The notes under the pieces were generated by a model that saw only the letters and a program-made list of their open reading frames with translations, was not told the origin of the DNA and did no database searches. Below are positions 1 through 5,506 of a stretch of DNA of 5,700 bases, in pieces (position 1 is the stretch's first letter; every line of letters starts with the position of its first letter). Source of the stretch: an uncultured Terriglobales bacterium. GTDB taxonomy: Bacteria; Acidobacteriota; Terriglobia; Terriglobales; Acidobacteriaceae. The stretch covers positions 1 to 5,700 of the forward strand of contig CATPBY010000381.1 of the NCBI GenBank assembly GCA_955652845.1. Reading direction: 5' to 3'. The position numbers and the translations under genes were made by a program.

Positions 1-305
1 CAATTGAACTCTTCAGCTTGCGCGATCGCCGCATCATTCGAAATTGCGTCAGTGCTCACGTCGATGATTTGCCAGCCGATGCAATTAAGCGTCCCGAATC
101 AGCCAACGGGGAGCCTGTCGTCAGCGACGACGATACCCTGGCTGGCGATCTTCAGCGCCGAGCCGTACCGCTTCCGCTGGGGTGCGAGGAACAGCTTTCA
201 AGATTACCCACTGGATTGGAGCGCGTACTGTATCAGGGGCGGGTACTTCTTCTGGACGCACGAAGCCATATCGTGGATGTTTTTTACCTGGATGAAAATC
301 AATAA
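1..305 (+). CDS. 3' end of a gene with RcnB/CigR-like C-terminal domain (partial, truncated by window edge)
   Basis: The reading frame is already open at base 3 and runs about 100 codons to TAA at 303-305, so the start lies outside the window. The fragment opens with a charged segment (LRDRRIIRN) and has an LPADAIKR element. It ends PLPLGCEEQL-SRLPTGLERVLYQGRVLLLDARSHIVDVFYLDE. This resembles the C-terminal half of RcnB/CigR-like envelope proteins, which carry LPPGLxKR repeats and then a PLPxxLExxLxxLPxGYxRVxxGxxVLLxDxxTxxIxDII block. The LPPG repeats are much degraded here, with LPAD and LPTG in place of LPPG. Relatives are usually exported; any signal peptide would be upstream of the window. 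Family assignment is from remembered pattern, not a search. A frame +1 reading over the same bases has no recognisable pattern and was discarded. Function unknown; a periplasmic or inner-membrane structural or regulatory role is only a guess. Confidence 0.62.
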   Translation, partial: IELFSLRDRRIIRNCVSAHVDDLPADAIKRPESANGEPVVSDDDTLAGDLQRRAVPLPLGCEEQLSRLPTGLERVLYQGRVLLLDARSHIVDVFYLDENQ

Positions 306-366
306 GTTAGCCACTGCAGTTAAAGGCTGACCAAAACAATTCCCTTCTCCAGAGCGGATTTCATCA

Positions 367-372
367 TATACT
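367..372 (+). promoter_or_regulatory. Possible -10 element (TATACT) ahead of the CBS gene
   Basis: TATACT matches the sigma70 -10 consensus at five of six positions and would start a transcript near 379, giving a leader of about 39 bases ahead of the ATG at 418. No good -35 hexamer is visible 16-18 bases upstream. This is a weak call resting on one hexamer. Confidence 0.3.
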
Positions 373-417
373 CGCGCCATTGTCCTGGTTGCTGCGAAAG
401 ACAGGCGGAGGTGACTA

Positions 418-849
418 ATGCATGTCTGCGACCTGATCAAAAACCAACAAATTTACTACGTTGACGCCGGCGAGACCGTCCTGGGCGTGGCCCGAGCTAT
501 GGTGACTCACAACATTGGAGCTGTGCCGGTGTTGCGGGATGGCGTCCTGGTTGGGATTTTTTCCGAACGCGATCTGATGAAGCGGGTTGTAGTGGAGGGA
601 CGCGATCCCAGCACTACGCGAGTGGAGGATGTGATGACCATGGCGCCACTCACGGTTAGCCCCCAGGAAGAACCGGAGGCTTGCATGCTCCTCATGCGAC
701 GGCATGGCTTCCGGCATTTGCCGGTTTGTGACAGTAACGGATTAGTCGGTGTCGTGTCGGTCCGGGACTTAATGCTGCACGATATTAATGAAAAGGACCA
801 CGAAGTCCGAATGATGCGGGCCTATATCCAGGCGACGCCCGGAATGTGA
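418..849 (+). CDS. Stand-alone two-CBS-domain protein
   Basis: This 143-residue protein is almost entirely a pair of CBS motifs, which usually form a Bateman module that binds adenine nucleotides such as AMP, ATP or SAM and senses energy or redox state. CBS1 covers about residues 1-57 and has GAVPVLRDGVLVGIFSERDL. CBS2 covers about 69-120, opening VEDVMT and carrying HLPV...GLVGVVSVRDLM. Both contain the typical G-x-(V/I)-(S/T)-x-R-D-L ending. The C-terminal tail (EVRMMRAYIQATPG) is short and has no effector domain, so the protein probably acts as a free regulator or through a partner. The start is well fixed by GGAGGTG at 407-413, five bases from the ATG. It looks cytosolic, with no signal peptide or membrane segment. 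The gaps on either side (about 112 and 143 bases) suggest it may be transcribed alone. The binding ligand and target cannot be told from sequence. Confidence 0.93.
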   Translation: MHVCDLIKNQQIYYVDAGETVLGVARAMVTHNIGAVPVLRDGVLVGIFSERDLMKRVVVEGRDPSTTRVEDVMTMAPLTVSPQEEPEACMLLMRRHGFRHLPVCDSNGLVGVVSVRDLMLHDINEKDHEVRMMRAYIQATPGM

Positions 850-992
850 GTGCTCGGCCAGTAACCATTACCTGCAGGTTACCTTGGTACATTGACCATT
901 GGCCCATAACTGATAAGGTTTCTCTTAGGGAAAGGAGGGGTTGGTGTAGTCTGCCATCCGCCTAACAAGCAGCCGGCCAAAAAAGCAGCCCG

Positions 993-1907
993 ATGAACCC
1001 CAAAATCCAGCTTGCTTGCAATGTGCTCTGGAGCGCCCATCCGGTGCTGCAACTCTCTGTTGCCGGCTTGATGTTCCAGCGCAAGTTACACCGCAAATTC
1101 CCCATCTTTTTTGCTTACATCGTTTCTCAGGTTTTAATATTTTCGATTGTTTTTCCGATTTATAAATGGGGCAATTATCCGGAATATTTCTACGCCTACT
1201 GGATCACATCCGGCGTGAGTCTGGTGCTGGGCTTCATCATTATTCATGAGGTCTTTCTGGATGTATTCCACCCTTACCATACTTTAAAAGATCTTGGATC
1301 CGTTTTATTCCGCTGGGCGGCGCTGGTTATGTTGCTGGTGGCGGGAGTTGTCGCAGCTTCCAGTCCGGCCGGCGCACAAGGACCTCTGGTTGAAGCCATC
1401 GTAACCGTGCAGCGTTGTGTGCGTGTGACCCAGTGCGGTCTGATTTTATTCCTGCTGGTTTTCTCCCGCTATCTCGGGGTCTCCTGGCGGCAACAGAGTT
1501 TCGGAATTGCTCTCGGATTCGGCGGCTTTGCCGGCGTAGAACTGGCCATGTTGGCGCTGAATTCAAGCGGCCATGCTTCCGATTCTGCGGTAAACCTGAT
1601 CAACCTCGTGGGCTATAACGTTGCCATCCTGACCTGGTTTGCGTATGCATTCGTCAAAAGTCCCGCGCGTGAGGTGGCCGCGAACTTGCCGCTGTCGCAA
1701 CGGTGGGAACAGAGCCTCACCGATCTGCAACATCCAATTCCTGGCGACTCACTGATACCGATGTTCGAAGGTATGGTGGATCGTGCATTTTCCCGTACCA
1801 ATGGACATCAACGCGAAGAGCCTGGCGTTGAAACCATGCCTGCGCATAACAAGAGTCCCGAACGGATCCCAGCGCTGGCAACCCGCCGTTTCGCTTCGAA
1901 ACCTTAG
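993..1907 (+). CDS. Seven-helix integral membrane protein of unknown function
   Basis: The product has 304 residues with seven hydrophobic segments at about 12-28, 36-56, 66-88, 106-124, 142-160, 169-189 and 200-221. Basic residues follow segments 1, 5 and 7 (KLHRK, RYLGVSWR, KSPAR), which by the positive-inside rule gives an outside N-terminus and a cytoplasmic C-terminus. The roughly 80-residue tail holds QRWEQSLTDLQHP and DSLIPMFEGMVDRAFSR, then a polar, probably disordered end. I recall similar proteins (HPVLQ near the N-terminus, DSLIPxFExMVxRAxSR in the tail) as common uncharacterised paralogues in Acidobacteriota genomes, but could not search. No kinase, transporter or enzyme motif is visible. 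In-frame TAA at 963 leaves ATG 993 as the first usable start, yet there is no Shine-Dalgarno sequence next to it. The nearest purine-rich block (931-938) is too far. Function unknown; a sensor or scaffold role is only a guess from topology. Confidence 0.87.
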   Translation: MNPKIQLACNVLWSAHPVLQLSVAGLMFQRKLHRKFPIFFAYIVSQVLIFSIVFPIYKWGNYPEYFYAYWITSGVSLVLGFIIIHEVFLDVFHPYHTLKDLGSVLFRWAALVMLLVAGVVAASSPAGAQGPLVEAIVTVQRCVRVTQCGLILFLLVFSRYLGVSWRQQSFGIALGFGGFAGVELAMLALNSSGHASDSAVNLINLVGYNVAILTWFAYAFVKSPAREVAANLPLSQRWEQSLTDLQHPIPGDSLIPMFEGMVDRAFSRTNGHQREEPGVETMPAHNKSPERIPALATRRFASKP

Positions 1908-1932
1908 GCTCCCCGCGTCTCCACAATCAGAT

Positions 1933-1954
1933 GCTTTAACTCAAACGTTAAAGC
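1933..1954 (+). other. Perfect 8-bp inverted repeat after the membrane-protein gene
   Basis: GCTTTAAC at 1933-1940 and GTTAAAGC at 1947-1954 are exact reverse complements with a six-base loop (TCAAAC). The repeat begins 25 bases after the stop codon of the membrane-protein gene. It is not followed by a T run on either strand, so it is not a classical intrinsic terminator. It may stabilise or mark the mRNA 3' end, or be a protein-binding site. Confidence 0.45.
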
Positions 1955-1992
1955 GGGTGCGCATCTCATTGAATTATATTGGGTAAGATGGG

Positions 1993-2041
1993 CCCGCGGG
2001 AGCGCGCGAAAACCCTCACGTTATGGTTCCCGCGGCGCGGG
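1993..2041. other. GC-rich nested palindromes upstream of the small-peptide promoter
   Basis: CCGCGGGA at 1994-2001 pairs exactly with TCCCGCGG at 2028-2035, extendable inward by a G-T and a C-G pair. Each arm also lies in its own short palindrome: CCCGCGGG at 1993-2000, and CCCGCG-G-CGCGGG at 2029-2041. No T tract follows. The block ends about 48 bases upstream of the TATAAT at 2090, so it could be an operator for that promoter or a hairpin in the upstream transcript. GC-rich DNA makes short palindromes fairly easily, so significance is uncertain. Confidence 0.35.
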
Positions 2042-2089
2042 ATAAACCTCCCTAAGCAAGATCAGTCTGGACTCCTTGCGCCTGACCTG

Positions 2090-2095
2090 TATAAT
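2090..2095 (+). promoter_or_regulatory. Consensus -10 box (TATAAT) for the small-peptide gene
   Basis: TATAAT is an exact sigma70 -10 match, stands out in a GC-rich gap, and would start transcription near 2102. That leaves a leader of about 49 bases to the ATG at 2151. The -35 region is poor: CTGGAC at 2067-2072 has the right 17-base spacing but few matches to TTGACA, so an activator may be needed. The placement between upstream palindromes and a good ribosome binding site supports it. Confidence 0.55.
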
Positions 2096-2150
2096 GCGTG
2101 CCCGTGAGGGTTTCCGCTCCCAGGGAACCTGCACGCAAGGAGAACAATCC

Positions 2151-2282
2151 ATGAAACGTGCAGTCAGGATGTGGATCCTGATGGTAGGTTTGGCTTGCAC
2201 GTATGCAGCAATTGCCCCAACATTTCTTCACGCAGATGGTGGGATAATGCCGCTACGCAAACCAGCGAGCCAAAGTAAATAA
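2151..2282 (+). CDS. Small secreted or membrane-anchored peptide, 43 residues, unknown function
   Basis: ATG at 2151 is preceded by AAGGAG at 2137-2142 with an eight-base gap, a strong ribosome binding site. The peptide has a basic start (MKRAVR), a hydrophobic core at about residues 8-25 (WILMVGLACTYAAIAPTF) and a plausible signal peptidase site after LHA at about 26-28. The predicted mature part is only about 15 residues (DGGIMPLRKPASQSK). If uncleaved it would be a single-helix membrane peptide. A longer reading from TTG 2076 would start upstream of the predicted transcription start and lacks a ribosome binding site, so the short form is preferred. It sits between a consensus -10 box and a strong terminator, so it appears to be a one-gene unit. 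It converges with the minus-strand thioredoxin-domain gene. I do not recognise the family. The Cys at residue 16 is inside the hydrophobic core and no convincing lipobox is seen. Confidence 0.68.
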   Translation: MKRAVRMWILMVGLACTYAAIAPTFLHADGGIMPLRKPASQSK

Positions 2283-2285
2283 ACC

Positions 2286-2354
2286 GCCGGAGCTGCATTC
2301 CGGCAGGGTCACTGAACAGTGACTGCTGTGTAATTGAAAGCCGCATACGCGGCT
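2286..2354 (+). other. Cluster of three hairpins in the 3' region of the small-peptide transcript
   Basis: Three separate perfect stems follow the stop codon. They are GCCGGA/TCCGGC (2286-2291 with 2299-2304), GTCACT/AGTGAC (2308-2313 with 2318-2323) and AGCCGC/GCGGCT (2339-2344 with 2349-2354). Loops are 7, 4 and 4 bases. Together with the terminator they fill most of the 120 bases after the stop. TGACTGCT occurs twice (2320-2327 and 2369-2376). This density suggests a structured mRNA 3' end or a small RNA processed from it; the sequence cannot decide which. Confidence 0.45.
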
Positions 2355-2363
2355 GACGCTTCC

Positions 2364-2403
2364 AGGGCTGACTGCTACCTAGGCAAGTCAGCCCTCTTTT
2401 TTT
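2364..2403 (+). terminator. Strong rho-independent terminator
   Basis: AGGGCTGACT at 2364-2373 and AGTCAGCCCT at 2386-2395 form a perfect ten-base-pair stem with a 12-base loop, followed after one C by seven T residues (2397-2403). It ends transcription of the small-peptide unit on the plus strand. It lies just three bases beyond the stop codon of the minus-strand gene. Read on the minus strand the stem is preceded by A residues and followed by GGAAGC rather than U's, so it is a one-way terminator. Confidence 0.9.
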
Positions 2404-2406
2404 GTC

Positions 2407-4569
2407 TTACGTGATTTTATTGACGGCATCATCTGTCAGTTCCCAAAAGTGGCGAAGCGACCTGGCGAGTTCCTGAGGATCTGAAATCGGGGGCTGGCAA
2501 GTAAAATCCGAACAGATTACCGCTACGGTTTTTCCCCTTTTTACGTCAGGCAGATGGGGAATGGTTTGAGCCAGCGCCGGTGGAAGATTGTCCTGCGCAG
2601 CCTCGTTTCCCGCCAGCTTCAGCACTGATTTGTTTAAAGCAAAAGGGGCGAGCGCGGCCGCGGCTAAACGATCTGCTACTTCGCCGCTTCCCGCCACGAT
2701 TACCTGGGTATGAGGCTGCGAAAGATGCACTGCGGCAATAGCGTAGGTCGCGGCGAATATCCCATATTGACCCGCCGACGCGGCGAGCACTTCCATCGTC
2801 TGCAGCGCTTTATCCAGGTAGCGCTGGTCGTTGGTATAGGAGTGCAATCTCGCTAACGCGATTGCGGCGGCAGGATTACCTGCGGGCGTAGGTGAATCCT
2901 GGAAAGGTTTCCGCCGGGCGCCCAGGACGCCTAAAGGTTTCTCCTGCCCGCTGCTGGATTTTCCTGTGTCGAAGAAACCTCCGGACAACGGATCGAAGAA
3001 AAGCTCCAGCATGGTATCGCTGATACGCTGCGCAAATTTAAAGTAACTGAAATCTGAGGTAGCTTCGTATGCATCAAGGCAAGCGTTGGCTGTGAACGCA
3101 TAATCATCGAGCAGCCCGTGGACATGCCGCGGCTCCGCATTGGAATCCGAATAGGCGATGACATGCGCCAATCCGGTTTCGGTTTTCCAACCTTCACCCA
3201 ATATGCGATCGAGAGAACGCAATGCAAAGCGCCGGGCCTCCTGGAGATCAAGTACTTTCGCCGCTTCCAAGTATGCGGACACGCAAAGAGCGTTCCATCC
3301 CGTGTAAACGGTCTTATCCACGTAGGGAGTTGGCCGCTGAAGCCGCGCAGCATACATTTTTTGTTTCGCGGTCTGCAGCAGGGATCGCACTTGCGCCTGA
3401 GGCAAGCTAAGTCGCTGGGCAATTTCTTCCACAGGCGCCCGGACATAAAGAACGTTCTTGGCGGAATTATGGTGCATTTCGCCGATTTCATTAATGTCAT
3501 AGTACAATCCGGCCACGCTGGCTTCTTCTTTGTTCAGGACCCCCTGGGCTTCTGCCAGCGTCCAGGTGAAGTAGTCGCCGTCGTCGTCCATCGAATAGTC
3601 GGCATCCTGCGAGGCATAAAAGCCGCCATGCTCGCGATCGCTGAGCCATTCATCCATCCAGCGAATGATGTCGCGGGCCACTAAGGCAAACAATTCTGAA
3701 CCGCTTGCCTGAAAGGCATGAACATAATTCTTCAGCAATTCGGAGTTGTCGTAGCACATCTTCTCGAAATGCGGAACAATCCAACGTTCATCCACCGAGT
3801 AGCGATGGAATCCGCCGGCCAGCTGATCATATACTCCGCTTCGCGCCATCTTCTCCAGAGTGGATACAAAAATATCGCGCAGTTGTTGTTCACCCGAGCG
3901 CACATATTGATCGATCAGCAAATCAAGCACTGCGGGGTGGGGAAATTTGGGGGCGCTCCCAAAGCCGCCGTTGCGAGGATCAAACTTTTGTACCGCGGAT
4001 TTCACGATAACCTCAATCACAGCGGGAGAGAAAGTTCCACCCTGTCCTGCGAACGACTCCGCCTGAAGGATAGCGCTCTCCACCATTCTGGCCTGCTCCG
4101 TTACGTCGCCATTCTTGTCGCGATAGGCGTCCGCAATTGATAGAAGGACCCGCTTAAAACTCGGGCGGCCATAACCGTCATCAGGAGGAAAATATGTTCC
4201 TCCGTAAAAAGGCTTACCGTCCGGAGTAAGAAAAGCTGTGAGCGGCCAGCCCCCCTGCCCGCTAATGGCGCTGACGGCCACCTGATAACGGCTGTCTATA
4301 TCAGGACGCTCGTCGCGGTCCACTTTCACGGCGATGAAGCGCTCGTTCACAATTTGCGCGACTTCAGAATCGTCGTACGATTCCCGGTCCATCACATGAC
4401 ACCAGTGGCACCAGACCGCTCCAATGTCGAGCAGGATGGGTTTGTTCTCCTGCTGCGCCGTCGCAAAAGCTTCCTCCCCCCACTCATGCCATCGGATAGG
4501 CTGGTGCATGGCGGAACGCAGGTATGCGGAGGAGGCTCGGGAGAGGGAGTTTACCGTGGAAGTGGTCAT
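2407..4569 (-). CDS. YyaL-type thioredoxin-domain protein (DUF255 / spermatogenesis-associated protein 20 family)
   Basis: The 720-residue length is normal for this family. The N-terminal thioredoxin-like domain (about 20-170) opens with NSLSRASSAYL...QPIRWHEWGEEAF, matching the family's NRL...SPYLLxHxxNPVxWxxWGxEAF start, so ATG 4569 is preferred to the internal Met at residue 21. It carries the CHWC redox motif at 54-57, VDRDERPDID at 83-92 and GGWPLTAFLTPDGKPFYGGT at 106-125 with the cis-Pro at 109. The rest is an (alpha/alpha)6 glycosidase-like barrel with hallmark blocks HFEKMCYDNSELL (267-279), SQDAD (320-324), TGWNAL (423-428), LLDDYAF (486-492) and TPAGNPAAA (561-569), then the CxxxxC pair at 686/691. 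No signal peptide is seen, so it is probably cytosolic. Biochemical function is unsettled; redox activity and sugar-epimerase-like chemistry have been proposed from folds only. Only a weak GAAG-like ribosome binding site is seen. Confidence 0.95.
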   Translation of the reverse strand: MTTSTVNSLSRASSAYLRSAMHQPIRWHEWGEEAFATAQQENKPILLDIGAVWCHWCHVMDRESYDDSEVAQIVNERFIAVKVDRDERPDIDSRYQVAVSAISGQGGWPLTAFLTPDGKPFYGGTYFPPDDGYGRPSFKRVLLSIADAYRDKNGDVTEQARMVESAILQAESFAGQGGTFSPAVIEVIVKSAVQKFDPRNGGFGSAPKFPHPAVLDLLIDQYVRSGEQQLRDIFVSTLEKMARSGVYDQLAGGFHRYSVDERWIVPHFEKMCYDNSELLKNYVHAFQASGSELFALVARDIIRWMDEWLSDREHGGFYASQDADYSMDDDGDYFTWTLAEAQGVLNKEEASVAGLYYDINEIGEMHHNSAKNVLYVRAPVEEIAQRLSLPQAQVRSLLQTAKQKMYAARLQRPTPYVDKTVYTGWNALCVSAYLEAAKVLDLQEARRFALRSLDRILGEGWKTETGLAHVIAYSDSNAEPRHVHGLLDDYAFTANACLDAYEATSDFSYFKFAQRISDTMLELFFDPLSGGFFDTGKSSSGQEKPLGVLGARRKPFQDSPTPAGNPAAAIALARLHSYTNDQRYLDKALQTMEVLAASAGQYGIFAATYAIAAVHLSQPHTQVIVAGSGEVADRLAAAALAPFALNKSVLKLAGNEAAQDNLPPALAQTIPHLPDVKRGKTVAVICSDFTCQPPISDPQELARSLRHFWELTDDAVNKIT

Positions 4570-4737
4570 GGCTTCAGTCTATCGCGAAGATCGGCGCCGC
4601 CGAGGAGGGATAATCTATCTAAGCTGCGTCTTCACTTCCTGCAGATACCATTCACTCTCGCAGTTTCACGTGGAGAGATGCTGAACCTCCAACCCTTAAA
4701 AACTGCTCAACCCGTAACTGCGATTATCGACCCACGT
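4570..4737. other. Intergenic gap, no gene seen
   Basis: This 168-base gap separates the toxin gene from the thioredoxin-domain gene, both on the minus strand. Neither strand has a convincing ORF. I see no clear terminator for the toxin gene: a T run (minus strand, about 4697-4701) lacks a proper preceding stem. Candidate minus-strand -10 hexamers around 4610-4625 (TAGATA, TAGATT) lack a matching -35. Whether the two genes share a transcript is open. Confidence 0.5.
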
Positions 4738-5160
4738 TTACGACACTAGCGGATTCTCCACCCTAACCGCACCATACCTCTGCCCAGTGGCGAAGTCCTC
4801 GGAATAGACGACTCCAGCGCCACAGCTTTCTGCTGCCTGAAGCACTAAAGCGTCCCAAAATGAGGTCTTGTAGCGCACCTCGATTTCCAACGCGTCGATG
4901 ATTGAGGCGGGCGTATTGATGACGATCTCCCAACTCAGATAGTCCTGGATCAGGCGCCGGATTTCTTCAATCGGAAGCGGGGGGGTGATCTTGCGGCGAA
5001 GGTTGACGCAAAGTTCCTGGAGAACTTGCATACTTAGGACGCCCTGGCCGTTCATCCACAGGCGCTCAACCACCGCACGCGCGCGTTCGTGCTTTATCCC
5101 AGCGGAGCGGTCGTGAGCGTAGATCAGGATGTTAGTATCGACGAAGTACTTGTCAGCCAA
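4738..5160 (-). CDS. vapC: PIN-domain toxin ribonuclease, VapC type
   Basis: The 140-residue protein is a single PIN domain, the fold of VapC toxins. These are Mg2+-dependent endoribonucleases that cut tRNA or rRNA and stop growth when free of antitoxin. The acidic active-site set is present: D8 in FVDTNILIYAHD, E49 in QVLQELCV, D103 in SFWDALVLQAA and D122 in YSEDF, so it should be catalytically intact. The start is TTG at 5160: the frame is closed by TGA upstream and no ATG or GTG is available. AGAGG at 5169-5173 lies eight bases ahead. It follows the ribbon-helix-helix antitoxin gene by 15 bases, so the two are co-transcribed, and the rare start codon plus modest ribosome binding site would keep toxin below antitoxin. 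The C-terminus (GQRYGAVRVENPL) is typical of this group. The RNA target cannot be predicted. Confidence 0.92.
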   Translation of the reverse strand: MADKYFVDTNILIYAHDRSAGIKHERARAVVERLWMNGQGVLSMQVLQELCVNLRRKITPPLPIEEIRRLIQDYLSWEIVINTPASIIDALEIEVRYKTSFWDALVLQAAESCGAGVVYSEDFATGQRYGAVRVENPLVS

Positions 5161-5175
5161 CAGGCATGCCTCTGC

Positions 5176-5409
5176 TCAACGCTCATGCAATTCATCGCGG
5201 GAGCGGGGGGGCGTCCAATGTAAGTCCAGCCCGTCGCGCAGCCGCGCCAGAGCACGTTTTCGCGCCCGCTCATAACTTTTGCGCTCCCGCACGATCTGCT
5301 CGAGGCGCGCCGCCAGGAGAGCGCTGATAGAGGTGCCTTCTTCGGCCGCCAAAACCCGAATCTCGCGCAGAAGCGCAGCATCCAGCTTGAGCGTGATATT
5401 GGTTTTCAT
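5176..5409 (-). CDS. vapB: Ribbon-helix-helix antitoxin, VapB/CopG type
   Basis: The preferred product is 77 residues. The N-terminus MKTNITLKLDAALLREIRVLA, followed by EEGTSISALLAARLEQIV, is a classic ribbon-helix-helix DNA-binding domain: strand at about 3-9, helix A at 10-24, turn, helix B at 27-42. The charged C-terminal tail (43-77, ending SRDELHER) is the usual toxin-wrapping region that fills the PIN active site. It is the first gene of the pair and should bind as a dimer of dimers to the palindrome at its own start codon, repressing the operon with the toxin as co-repressor. ATG 5409 is chosen; an in-frame GTG at 5418 would add only MQH and place the start inside the operator arm. Neither start has a Shine-Dalgarno sequence, which is odd for an antitoxin that must be well expressed. 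Confidence 0.9.
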   Translation of the reverse strand: MKTNITLKLDAALLREIRVLAAEEGTSISALLAARLEQIVRERKSYERARKRALARLRDGLDLHWTPPRSRDELHER

Positions 5410-5449
5410 GTGCTGCACATAAAAACGTGCAGCACAAGTTTACGTGCAG
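5409..5449 (-). promoter_or_regulatory. Palindromic operator with a third half-site, for antitoxin autoregulation
   Basis: Ten-base arms at 5409-5418 (TGTGCTGCAC) and 5427-5436 (GTGCAGCACA) are exact reverse complements around an eight-base AT-rich spacer. The octamer ACGTGCAG at 5425-5432 recurs at 5442-5449, exactly 17 bases further upstream, inside the promoter spacer. The array therefore has one inverted pair plus one extra direct half-site. The near end of the palindrome touches the first base of the antitoxin ATG. This placement, downstream of and across the -10 box, fits repression by a ribbon-helix-helix antitoxin; the binding itself is inferred. Confidence 0.7.
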
Positions 5450-5465
5450 ATACTAATGACGTCAA
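5437..5465 (-). promoter_or_regulatory. Sigma70-type promoter of the vapBC pair
   Basis: On the minus strand TTGACG (5460-5465, five of six matches to TTGACA) and TAAACT (5437-5442, four of six to TATAAT) are separated by exactly 17 bases. Transcription would start near 5430, giving a leader of about 20 bases that consists of operator sequence. The -10 box abuts the far arm of the palindrome and the third half-site lies in the spacer. Confidence 0.65.
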
Positions 5466-5506
5466 TACGAATCTTGTCAGGCCAATTCCAATTGCGGAGC
5501 TAAGAA

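Noticed and set aside
4..330. 108-codon plus-strand ORF overlapping the left partial gene
   Set aside because: Its translation lacks any recognisable pattern and the +3 frame over the same bases shows a family-like C-terminal block and is open from the window edge.
861..882. GTAACC/GGTTAC inverted repeat and the embedded ACCTGCAGGT palindrome after the CBS gene
   Set aside because: Only a six-base stem with a ten-base loop and no T tract; too weak to call a terminator or operator.
892..919. TTGACC followed by TAAGGT as a promoter for the membrane-protein gene
   Set aside because: The -35 is good but the -10 matches only three of six positions at a 16-base spacing; not supportable alone.
2076..2150. 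Upstream TTG extension of the 43-residue peptide
   Set aside because: It would start before the predicted transcription start, lacks a ribosome binding site and would bury the signal-like N-terminus.
2339..2403. Bidirectional terminator serving the minus-strand thioredoxin-domain gene as well
   Set aside because: On the minus strand the long stem is followed by GGAAGC and the next stem (2339-2354) only by UUUC, so neither has a proper U tract.
3118..3684. 188-codon plus-strand ORF and a 189-codon alternate minus frame (2931-3500) inside the thioredoxin-domain gene
   Set aside because: Both lie inside a full-length, well-conserved gene and have no family motif; they are shadow frames.
5124..5381. 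85-codon minus-strand ORF bridging antitoxin and toxin
   Set aside because: Overlaps both genes in a third frame, is Arg/Ser/Trp-rich like a GC-rich shadow frame, and has no motif.
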